The translations under genes and the position numbers were made by a program. The notes beneath the pieces were generated by a model. It saw only the letters and a program-made list of their open reading frames with translations. It did no database searches and was not told where the DNA came from. From Diplodia intermedia (lineage: Eukaryota > Ascomycota > Dothideomycetes > Botryosphaeriales > Botryosphaeriaceae), in NCBI GenBank assembly GCA_021495925.1, contig JAKEKT010000068.1:140070-204069 (forward strand): a stretch of DNA of 64,000 nucleotides. Direction: 5' to 3'. This document shows, in pieces, positions 36,130-45,143 of this stretch. The first letter of the stretch is position 1. Each line of letters opens with the position of its first letter.

Positions 36130-36261
36130 TTATAGTAGTAGATAGCTTAGTTAGTAAAAAGTAGAGTATATAAGTAATCTCTAAAGTAGTCTTCTAGCGC
36201 TTCTTATATCTTATCTCTAATAGATAGATAAATATATTCTTATTTATTTAAATTCTAATAG
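36130..36261 (+). repeat. Right LTR-like direct repeat of outer element
   Basis: TTATAGTAGTAGATAGCTTA to AAATTCTAATAG, the partner of 17655-17786. The base after TT is A here and G in the left copy, a G-to-A change typical of RIP. Confidence 0.75.
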
Positions 36262-36265
36262 GTGT

Positions 36266-36396
36266 AGCGTCCGCCGGAGGAGTTGGATGGCGCGAAGATG
36301 TAGGAGTTGCCTACGGAGAGCGAGCGGGTCACGGAGTTGCTTAGTAAGCCGATATAACTGTTGCACGAGTTGCCGGGTGGGGATCGGGTTGGATAA
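36266..36396 (+). pseudogene. 3' part of the split membrane-protein gene
   Basis: In the frame continued from 17654 this reads PPEELDGAKM, TAG at 36301, ELPTESERVTELLSKPI, TAA at 36355, LLHELPGGDRVG and TAA at 36394. The ELDG and HELPGG pieces are usual in cytoplasmic tails of fungal single-pass surface proteins. Both internal stops stand where a CAG or CAA glutamine codon would give them by one C-to-T change, so RIP probably spread a short way out of the repeat or the fragment decayed after the split. Confidence 0.55.
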
Positions 36397-38340
36397 AGAA
36401 ATGTGAGGTTCTGCGTGTGCATATAGAGTAAGGGGGTGACTGGAGGTGATGAGAGGCGTTGTCATACCTCATATAGTTATCCCTCGCCCTTGATAATCAT
36501 CAATCATGGCAACCATCGGGTTTTCTGGACTGCAAGGAACGAATACACCCGTGGGTCTGATCCGATCCAGTGTGACACTTCCCTGAGGAAGCTGCCCCCG
36601 CGCGTCAGGCGTCATCCTACTGTTCTTCCACTTCGTCCGTCTGTCCGTCCGTCCCGCTTCCGACGCTCGTTTGTTTTGTCGACGGCGATGACGACGACGA
36701 TGACGAACGGAGCTCGAGAAGAAGAAGAAGAAGAAGAAGAAGAAGAAGAAGCCGCTGTCGGCAGGCGGGCGGTTCGCCGGGAGATGGGACGCGGTCGTTC
36801 TTGGGGGCGGTGTGTGTCAAGTCCCTGTGGGACATCTATCGGGTTGTTGGGCAGGCGGGTTGCGCGGGGGTGATGGGAGCGGGGACGAGGGGTTTGTGCG
36901 AGGGGACGGTTTGGTTCACGCGGTGCTGTTCTGGCGGCGCCGGGGTGTTTTGGATGCTGTTTGATGTGATCTTTGGCGAGGAAGAGTCGGAAACGGTTTG
37001 CTTGGATACGGTGGCGCGTTTGTGTTGCTCGTTTCTGTATTTTCCGGGCTGCTTGCGCATGAAGGGACTTGGGGAGCAACGTGGACATTTGCTCAGCTAT
37101 TTTCGCCCACCAGCCACGGCAGGTGACAGAAAATCAGAGCTCGCCGAGGTTGACAGGCTCTTCCTTCATGGATAGATGAAGACAATGTTTGGACACAAAT
37201 GTGCGTTTCAAATATGCGTATTTGTGCTTGGGTCTTGCAGGTGACAAAAATCAAGCACCACCTGCCTTTCCCCTTACAGACCTGCTTAAGCCTGTAGCTG
37301 TTTTCTCCTTACACCTACCTGACAACGCGCGGACCACTTCCTCTTTGGCCTTATAACCTAGGCCGCGAAGTCCTCTTCCGGCACTGGTGGCATCGAAGTC
37401 ATCCAAGGTACTATATTGCTGACTGTTTATTAGTTCACTCAGGCGGAGCTAAAGAAGGCAACGATCAAGGAGCCTGTGCCCATAAGAGGTCGAAGACCAG
37501 GCCATTGGAGCTTTGCAATATGGTACGGGCGTTGCTCAAAGGTAAAGCAGCAATGTCATTCGAAAAAGACAGCAAAAACGGGTGACGATGGGCGACGATT
37601 AGCGGCCAGGGCACGAGCGAGACTGTATCGATGCTGGATGTCAGTGGCGACAGTCTCGAAGGTGAGGCGGGTGCGACACAGCGTAGTCGGGTGGCAGCTG
37701 CAAGGGGTTGAGACCAGCCGGGAAATTTGGGAGGGGTAGATGGCAGTAGTCGTGTCTTTGCGATAGAAAATCCGCGATGTGGTAGATAAACTCTTGTGAG
37801 AGTTTTCTATGGTGACCATAGTTGCCGAAGTTGCTGTCCTCCGAAACTGTCGACGCAGAAGGCGAGGCGGATGCCGGCGTACCGAGCTTGTGCGCGAAGC
37901 TCTTTGGCGCTTACTGCTTGTTACCAGCATCTAGCTGTCGGCGTTGACCCTACAGAGGTATTATGCGGGAACTTGGTGCAGGATGAAGCCGACGAGTGAG
38001 AAGTTCATGCGGAACTGTAGCGGCAGGGTTGAGCGCAGCATGCTGTCAAGCGAGAGGGTCGCCTGCTCCACCCCAGTGCTGTTTGATCTACACAAAGCCG
38101 CCGTCAAAGTTGGCCCGCCTGAGGGTCAGTCGGTAGCCGCGCTTGCTCAGGGTGTGTATATGACGTTAAAGAAAAGACCAGGATGGAACCTGACGGGCAC
38201 TGCGGTTTCTGTTTTGGGGCTAGCGCTGGAAACCTTGTCGCCGGGCTCTTTCTGTTTATATCCGCATCTCCATTGCTATCTTCTTCCACAAATCTCAACC
38301 TCTTCCCCTGCCCGTACACTCCACTTCAACCGAAGACAAA
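36397..38340. other. Intergenic, 1.9 kb, simple repeat only
   Basis: No supported gene. A perfect GAA run of 11 units lies at 36718-36750. Open frames across it give poly-Glu or poly-Ser and are artefacts. The 3' end serves as promoter of the MYND gene at 38341. Confidence 0.4.
36718..36750 (+). repeat. GAA microsatellite, 11 units
   Basis: Uninterrupted GAA triplets, counted directly. It lies in an apparently non-coding region. Confidence 0.95.
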
Positions 38341-39408
38341 ATGGCCAGCCTTTGTCAGGCTTGCAACAATCCATCGCAAGAGACGTGCGGTCGCTGCCGT
38401 TCCAGCCGCTACTGCTCGAAGAAATGTCAGAAGGCCGACTGGCCCACCCACAAGCTTCTTTGCAGCAAGTTCTCAAGCTTCGATCTCACCTCACGTCCGA
38501 GTGAGGCGCACACGTTGGCCATTGTCTTTCCGCCCGACAAGAACGAGCCTCACTTAACTTGGGTTCACGGCGACACCTTTGACGAAGCGTGTCGACCTCA
38601 CCTCTTCCCCGATGGCGACTACAATCATCCTATCGAGGGCTCTCACCTCCTCCACAGTCCCGCATTCGACCGCGACCTCCCAGACGGTGTTTTTGTCTAC
38701 TGGCGCGAGGAGTTCTTCTTCGACGGCTCACTTCCCAACCGCTCTGTGAAGGTGGCAACCAAAATGGCCGGCCACGCCCAGTTTGATTGGAGAGGACCGG
38801 TGATTGTCTGCGGCACGGTGGGAAGGCGTGGCTTGCAATGCCGCGACACGAACCTCCTCGACTTCCGGCACGCCGTCGACCTCCTCCGCACGAAGAACGC
38901 CGTCCTCAACAGCCCGCAGGCCAACCTCGGCGGCCGCATGCAAATTCAAGCTGTCCGCATCAACTGCCAAGGCGCGCAGGCGACGCACAATCTCCCTCTC
39001 TTCGAACCCATCACCGCTCCGTACAGTTACCCGTCGTTCGCATACGACGGAGAGCTCGTCATCCCGACACTCGTTGGCCCCCGTCTTGTCATGTGTAGGA
39101 ACCCTCGCGACCCGGCTTGGACCGGTGCTACGCCCGCCAAGAATGACGTCGCCAGGATGTTGCGCCTTGGCTGCGCGGATGACGAGAAGTGGCCTCTTGA
39201 GAAGCTCGGTAGTGTGGTGGTTATGCGCCCCGACCGTCTACCACTGGATCCGTGTTACGTCGAGGCGCTGGTACGCTTCTGTCATGAGGTGGTGGCCCCG
39301 CGGCTTGCGTCGCCGCTACACAGGCTGGTCGTTCTGGCGACCATTACGAAGTCCGAGTTTGAGGCGTTCTATGAGAAGTTCCGGCGGGAGAGGCAACATC
39401 AGACTTAG
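38341..39408 (+). CDS. MYND zinc-finger protein
   Basis: A 355-residue single-exon protein starting at ATG 38341. Residues 5-41 form a complete MYND finger: Cys5, Cys8, Cys16, Cys19, Cys25, Cys29, His37 and Cys41, with the typical RYCSKKCQKADWPTHK core. MYND fingers bind two zinc ions and mediate protein-protein contacts. The rest, about residues 47-350, is a domain I do not recognise by name but which looks globular (VFPPDKNEPHLTWV, FDWRGPVIVCGTVG, SVVVMRPDRLPLDPCYVEAL). There is no SET motif, so a methyltransferase role is not supported. Neighbours are a long non-coding stretch and a gene relic, so context says little. Confidence 0.88.
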   Translation: MASLCQACNNPSQETCGRCRSSRYCSKKCQKADWPTHKLLCSKFSSFDLTSRPSEAHTLAIVFPPDKNEPHLTWVHGDTFDEACRPHLFPDGDYNHPIEGSHLLHSPAFDRDLPDGVFVYWREEFFFDGSLPNRSVKVATKMAGHAQFDWRGPVIVCGTVGRRGLQCRDTNLLDFRHAVDLLRTKNAVLNSPQANLGGRMQIQAVRINCQGAQATHNLPLFEPITAPYSYPSFAYDGELVIPTLVGPRLVMCRNPRDPAWTGATPAKNDVARMLRLGCADDEKWPLEKLGSVVVMRPDRLPLDPCYVEALVRFCHEVVAPRLASPLHRLVVLATITKSEFEAFYEKFRRERQHQT

Positions 39409-40156
39409 TCGGGAAGCCAGGGCCCCTAGCTTCTGTCTTCTTGAAGACGACCGGAACAGTCATGAAAAACTGGCGGGATGGTATGGTCGGGTTTGCGGAC
39501 GGGATGGTAAATGATTGATATTGATAGGAAGAGAAATGGGCATGTCGATATGAAATGAGCACGACAACCCCAGTTCTAAGAAATGCTTCGCACAGCGGAG
39601 AGTTCTCTGATGGGGCGATGTTACGAATGGGAAACTGAATTCAAAGAAGCGGCGGCATATCAGCTTGATTGGCTATGTAAAGAATCAAAGACGAGACTTG
39701 CCTTGTTACCGGAAACGCCGTCATCAGAGCCGTAGCACTCGGGCTCGCCGTGACCCAGGGCGGCTGTTTCGCCCCAGACAGTACACTTTGCAGCGTCAAT
39801 CGTGTTGCGCATCAGTCGAGCGTTTCCGGAATCAGCGATGGCGAGAAAGCTAGCCAATCAGAACTTCCGCACGCCGCACTTACCCGACGAGATTACCTTA
39901 CCACAACCATTGACTCCGCCACAAACCGTGTGCTTGATGGATTTCAAGATCCCTGTTTGCTTCCGTCGTCCATGTTTGTTGCAAGAACACGCCGGCCGTT
40001 GGTCATGCGCGGTGACAGCGGCTCGCCATCATTTGCCTCAACAGAAACCCGCATCTGCGACTCGAGCAGCATGAAGGCGGGGGAGGGGATGCAGATGCAG
40101 GGCGACGATGTGGAGGTGCAGGTGAGTGAGCCGTTTGTCGTGTAGTATCGTTTTCA
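39409..40156. other. Intergenic, no intact gene
   Basis: No supported gene. It contains the segment 39852-39878 shared with 12389-12415. Confidence 0.35.
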
Positions 40157-40856
40157 TGGCGGGGAGCGGGTTTGGCATCGTCGAGGCGTGGGATGCGGCC
40201 AGTGTTGTCTTTCGTCGCGATCTCCAGCGGGAGGCCGAGGGCGCGCGCCCGCGCGATGCCCGGCGGGTGCTTCGTGTTACGTGGTCGGGGGCCCGGTTGT
40301 ATGACAGGTACCGCGAGGCGGTGTTGACGGGATCGGTCCTCGTCGCTGATGCTGCTATCGAGCACGTCCGGCCGTTTGGCCGCTTGGCGGGGTGCTGGAT
40401 AGCCCGGAGGATGTGGTCGAGTAGGTTTCCGACACCCAGGTCGTCTTCAACACGCGGACCAGTGGCGATCTCGATGGAGTTGACATCTTCTTTGTTCCTG
40501 CCTCTGGAATGCCGTCGTCGATGAGTGTCACGGGGAAATTGGGCGGATATGTCAAGATCGGTCACGTCCTGGATGGAAATCCTCACAAGCCGCAGCCCGA
40601 GTTTTGCTTGGCTGCCAGTCGACAGGAGCTGGAGGCAGTCGGCGGAAAGCAGGTTGAGATCAAGGGTGGAGTAGAGCTGGCTGTGTCTGCTGAATGTCTT
40701 CTGGATGTATCACTTTCAAGACGAGTAGAGGGGAATTTTGCGATCCCAGCTAACACGCATGCTATTGGGGACCACCAGGCAGTCTACTTCGTAGGTAGGG
40801 AGGCTTATGGCGGCAAATCTATAACGAGTCCGATGATTATCAAGTATATAGCTTGA
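40157..40856 (+). pseudogene. Decayed gene of unknown function
   Basis: Two overlapping plus-strand frames look protein-like and may join by a frameshift near 40385. The first (GSGFGIVEAWDAASVVFRRD to AIEHVRPFG) runs to about 40380. The second (GVLDSPEDVVE, TAG at 40422, VSDTQVVFNTRTSGDLDGVD, IFFVPASGM) runs on to 40856. The TAG follows a Glu codon and could be a former CAG. I do not recognise the family. A small real protein from ATG 40509 cannot be excluded. Confidence 0.35.
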
Positions 40857-41002
40857 AGTCACTATCAGGATGACCAAACAAATGCGTCCCATTGATTCAG
40901 TAACCATTTCATCCACTGTTCCACTGGAAGACCAAGGCCGAAAAAATAGCCGAGCAGAGCACCCCACATTTCAATCTTCCGTTCCTGGCTGAGTATCCAG
41001 TA

Positions 41003-41876
41003 TTACGGATGCGTATCCAACTCCTGAATCTCCGGTTCGGCGGACATTTCGTAGCTCCCGGGCAGTTCGGCCCTCTGCGGTCTGTAATAAAACGAGGGGC
41101 CCCCAAATTCGTCATGCAGCGCATACATGTTGTATTTTCCTTGATCGAACCACTGATGGTGCACCCTTCCCAATTGCGTTTCGTCTGGCTTTGCTGGCCG
41201 TGATGGCTGAGATGACAAGCGCCGCCTTCGATAGAAAAGTCCCAGTGACACGAGCACAACAACAGTAATGGGTATTCCAATAGCCAGACCGATTTGGAAC
41301 TCCATGGAAAGGCCCACAGGACTGTCTGGGGAAATTTGAGACTCCGTGGGAAGACTCGTGGGAGTGTCTGAGGCAGTTTGAGATTCCGTGGAAAGAGTCG
41401 TTGGACGGTTTGATGCAGACGCAGATGTTGCGCTCGGGCTTTCAGCAAGTTTCTCTCCACTGTGCCCAAGCCAGGTACCGTCCCTGTTCACGCAACAGAG
41501 TTCATCCGAAGCACAGCAAAAACTGCCGTCCTCACATTGAACTACGCGCGGAAAGTAGCCATTCTCCTCTGCGTATAGTCAGAAAACCACGGGGAAATAT
41601 ACAGACAACAAGAGACTTGCCATGTAGGCAGATAGTTGCACATGATGCATTTTTCCATGACTTGACAGCACACGTTCCTCGCACAAAGCTGTTGTTGTTG
41701 TTCTCCTCGGGATTAAAACAAAGTCGATTAGGGAGACATTCGAAATTGTATTTGCAGCATGCATCAGATCCAGGGCACTTTCGTTGATGAGATCTCGTCC
41801 CGTCTTTGCCCCAACAATCGTCAGCAAAGCTGGCGTGTATGAGTAGAAAAACAAACAGTATCGGTACGGCGATCAT
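41003..41876 (-). CDS. Cys-rich single-pass surface protein
   Basis: Exons 41876-41621 and 41568-41003 give 273 residues. The intron, 41620-41569 (52 bases), starts GCAAGT and ends CGCAG with a CTGAC branch site, so it is a GC-AG intron. Splicing turns a stop into continuous CLHEENGYFPRVVQCEDG. Residues 1 to about 17 (MIAVPILFVFLLIHASF) are a signal peptide. The ectodomain has many cysteines, including paired CC (DACCKYNFECLPNRLC, SFCCASDELCCVN), then a Ser/Thr/Pro stalk with repeated TESQ units, a transmembrane helix at about 178-198 followed by RRRR, and a cytoplasmic tail with ELPGSYEM. This layout is common in fungal surface proteins of unknown function. The ATG at 41876 is chosen because it opens the signal peptide. 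Confidence 0.82.
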
Positions 41877-43432
41877 ACTATAAAAGAGGTGAGGTGACGT
41901 AATAGACATATAAGATAGAGCAAGTAGGGACGAATTGTATTGAGAAGGGTCGATATTCCACACTGTATCGTATTTAACCTAGCAATGTCGCGATATAAAA
42001 TGTTTGGAAGTAGGAAGCACAACCGGATCGTAAGCGGTCTGTGATCGCCAACAAATCAGAGCAGACACTTTTCGGACCGATTTATAAAGCTGCAAGGGTC
42101 GGATGAGTTCCAGCTCTGATAGGCCACTAGTACCGACATGACTAGCCTATGTTACTACCATGCATGTGCCGACCTTTACCGTTTACAATCGCTTTTGGAT
42201 GTTGGAACTCCAGATCCTCCAGGAATCAGCCGCCGATCAGAAGCCATCGCCAAGACAAGAAAATCAAGAGCGTTCAACCGCGGATTCGTGAAAGTCCTTA
42301 GAGAGCTAGACTCGATGCAACCGTCGAAATGTTCGAAAATAGTACAATCCAGGGAGGTAGCTTACCAGCATTAAACACGGACAAAATATCTCCAAGTAAC
42401 TACTCAAGTCAGTCACATGTAGATTTGCCGATAGGATATAATATGCCAGCAGCTCGCAACATAGACTATCAAGAAAGATGATCCGGCATCTTTAGTCTTA
42501 GACTACTCCGCCGTTTCAATCTTAGTGACGGCCTCATCCGCAGCGTAGGGGAGGAGGGTCGCCGCCTTGATCCTGGATGTTACGTACAAGGTCAAGCTGC
42601 CCCGGGCTCCATCAGCTTCTCCTAAACCTAGCCGTACTAGACGCACGATAACGTTCCAACATCCTGAGCTGCACGGGGAACACGAATCATATTGCTGCCA
42701 AAGCAGCGCGTAATTCCGTGTCAATGGATACCCTTTCCCAGGGCCGTGCCACAAGACGTCCTGCATACAAACGAAACAGGCCGCAGCACACCCTCATCCT
42801 TCCCCACAATCGACATCCATGGCGCCAAGGAGGTGGTCGTGGGGGACTATGTAAGCGTGTGGGATTGTCGCCGCTAGGGCACGTTTGGGATAAGATCGAC
42901 GTGGCTGCGGCGATGGGAAGAGGCCGCAGTGCGGAGAGAGGGATGTGCAGCGCCTCCTCGCGATGCGAGCGATAATGCGGTCGGCAAAAATTTGTTGCTA
43001 AGGATGTCGTGCATGGCGCCAGACAGGCGTCGGGCCCGGCGGTGCATTCGGGGTGCTGCGCGCGGGATCGCTGGGGGCGCATTTGGCGCGGGCTGTCAGC
43101 GGTTGAGCCGCGGGCGGGGCGCGAAAAACAACGGTCGACGACAGACGGAGAGTTGGGAGGCGCAGGGGCCGTCCTTGGAAGTGGGCGATGGCGTTGGTAT
43201 GAAGGGTGGTAGCGGGCGGTTGGGTGTTGACGAGAGCCTGGAGTAGTTTGATGTGCGTGACCGGGAGCGAACACGCCATGGCAGTGGTATTACTTGTCTC
43301 TTGTAGAACAGCTGCTATTCGTGAAACAACTCGGAGCGTGAGGGAAGGGCGGTCGACCCAATCACTGATATTGAAAATACTACGTAGGAAGGTAAATAAG
43401 AAGTTACGGAGTAGTGAACAATCATACGGCGT
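41877..43432. other. Intergenic, 1.55 kb, nothing recognised
   Basis: Open frames here are short, show no domain, and do not splice into anything convincing. Confidence 0.35.
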
Positions 43433-44460
43433 TTATTTCTTCAGTTCAGGCGCCGTCTCGCTTCTCCCGTCATTCAAAGTAGCGACATTGCCGAAGTACC
43501 CCAGCCGCCTTCCAGGACCTCGGAAGCTCTTCGGCTGGCCAGAAGCAGCAGTACTATAGAAGAACTTCTCCAGCATAGTCCTACCGACGGCGCCCTGGGC
43601 GCTCCATGTGCCGTTGCCGATGTCAGTATTCCCGTACTTCTGCTCGAAAGAGCCCCTTGCCTCGTCCAAATCCAGAACCTGGAGGTTTCGCGCATTGTCT
43701 CCGGCCTTGGTATCGCCAAACTCTTGCTTGAAACGCAGTTGGCTGACAGATGCGACGCGGTTCTCCTCACACAGGCGGAGTTGTTCTTTCAGCGCAGCTT
43801 CTTGGTCTCTGAGCGCTTTCTCCACCGCCTCGGAAGACTCGTCGGAAAGCTCTTGGAGCTTTGCCATGGTTGTGTCGAGATCTGCGAGTTGCTGAACGAC
43901 GGTCGCCATGGTAGTTTCGTTCTTGCGCTGGAAGTTTTGGATCGCTACGTTGCTTTGCTCGGAGTTCAGGCTGTTTTGAAGACTGCGTTTTAGTCATGGT
44001 CACGAAACCAGGTCATTGGGGCTTACAGTGAGATCATATCAACTCTGAGGCTGATGAGCTGTCTCGCTTTGGATACTTCCGCTCGGAACTTTTCGATGTT
44101 CCCCTTCTTTAGACTGGTCATCACCCGGTCCGACCAGGCCAGTTTGCTGCCTTCAGCGGAGTGGCGAACGCAACTGTTCAGCATCTTGTGGAAGCCATCG
44201 CACAATTTCTTGAACTGCGGAATAATGGAGTTCAGGGCGGATTTCTGGTCAGTCAGCGCCTGTAATGCTGGTGTTGTTTGTCCGTACGACTCGAGATAGT
44301 GGTTCAAGTCCTCGAGAACGCTTTCGGCTGACTTGAGGTCATCTCCGGCTCGGGTTAGGGTCTCGGGGGCGTCCTTGATGCTATCTATGAAGTCATAAAG
44401 AGTTCTGACGACTTGCGACAGGGCGACAATGCTGGCAGAGATGCTTAGAGGGTCCGGCAT
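43433..44460 (-). CDS. Helo-like domain protein with C-terminal amyloid-motif-like repeats
   Basis: Exons 44460-44027 and 43982-43433 (44-base intron, GTAAGC to CGCAG) give 327 residues. The N-terminus (MPDPLSISASIVALSQVVRT, then LYDFIDSIKDAPETL) is the fungal Helo-like domain found in STAND-associated cell-death proteins. A coiled-coil-like helix covers about 160-225. The C-terminal part holds repeats: KQEFGDTKAGDNARNLQV at 230-247 and EQKYGNTDIGNGTWSAQG at 258-275, plus a weaker GYFGNVATLNDGRSETA at 306-322. All resemble the N-terminus of the divergent NLR at 45144. The repeats and their match are seen directly. That they form amyloid and that this protein is the cell-death effector of the NLR is inference from the NWD2/HET-S model. 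The protein lacks a nucleotide-binding domain. Confidence 0.85.
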
Positions 44461-45143
44461 CGAGATTGAGGAGGATTGAGATCCTGAGAAGACGAGTGTT
44501 CAGCCTGACAGAAGATGATTGCTGACTTTTCGAGTTGGGTCCAGTTACCAGGCTCCCTTTTCGCTTCGCGCCTCGGCGGGGGGATAAGAATCAACGGGTG
44601 TGGGGCCACGTCACAGGCATCTGCACTGCCATGAACGCCACGAAAAATCGATGTGTGGTGACAGCGAATCACAATCACGACCACGCACACGGCGCAGGCG
44701 GCGTGAGCTTCGTCAGCCTGACAGACTGTCCGAGCTGAATCGATTGAAAAAACCAATTCAACCTTTTATCGCTCGAGTGAAAGAAAACAATGCAGTGAAT
44801 TACAAGTCTCATATGCGGATTCTCGAAGTGTATTTGTATATGATGAAATGCTGTCTTACGTCGACAAAGTGAAGCAGCATGGAAGGCTGAAGGGTGGCGA
44901 TCAGGCAGGATCTCACGTCAGCACCCGCGGAGCTGAAGAGGATAGGCAAAGCCGCGGGCGCTTAATATGTGAGTCGGGTGGCAATGCGCGAAGAGGCCAC
45001 CCCGCACGCTTTCAGACGAGGCTGTCTGCTCCTAGTTGCATTTCCCTCATTTCAAACTTCCCATAAAGTCCACATACGCTGCCTATTCCTCTGCAATATC
45101 GCAAAGCGCTTTCGGAAAAGAACAAAACATCGGATAACCAAAC
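44461..45143. promoter_or_regulatory. Divergent promoter region between Helo-like and NLR genes
   Basis: This 683-base region separates the two start codons (44460 minus, 45144 plus). No other gene is seen. The head-to-head arrangement allows shared control, but I identified no specific binding site. Confidence 0.5.

Larger units (their letters stand above)
17655..36265 (+). mobile_element. Ty1/copia-like LTR retrotransposon, RIP-decayed, outer shell of nest
   Basis: The element is bounded by direct repeats of about 132 bases. Its body is split into 17787-about 22500 and about 34960-36129 by a LINE insertion. Plus-strand relics in copia order are visible: integrase zinc-binding region near 19806-19828 (Tyr in place of Cys, then AYSK), reverse transcriptase with LIxEEELYLK-like region near 21400-21510, the active-site VDD decayed to INN at 22137-22145 (GTA to ATA and GAT to AAT), then on the far side ASDVTIRRSY and ELLVLSKIIK of RNase H near 35150-35310. 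Stops fall at former CAA/CAG codons. Nothing is functional. The net length without insertions is about 6 kb, usual for the superfamily. Confidence 0.8.

Noticed and set aside
17655..36265. Treating the AT-rich block as a centromere, mitochondrial insert or AT-rich isochore without genes
   Set aside because: LTR pairs, a target duplication and ordered transposon domain relics explain it, and CpG is kept while CpA is lost.
17655..36265. Full certainty on AGCGT as target duplication of the outer element
   Set aside because: The right copy is 4 bases away from the last clearly matching repeat base, and the repeat does not end in a readable CA; kept only as a candidate.
36436..36873. Frame with a poly-Glu run
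   Set aside because: Produced by the GAA microsatellite; no other protein-like feature.
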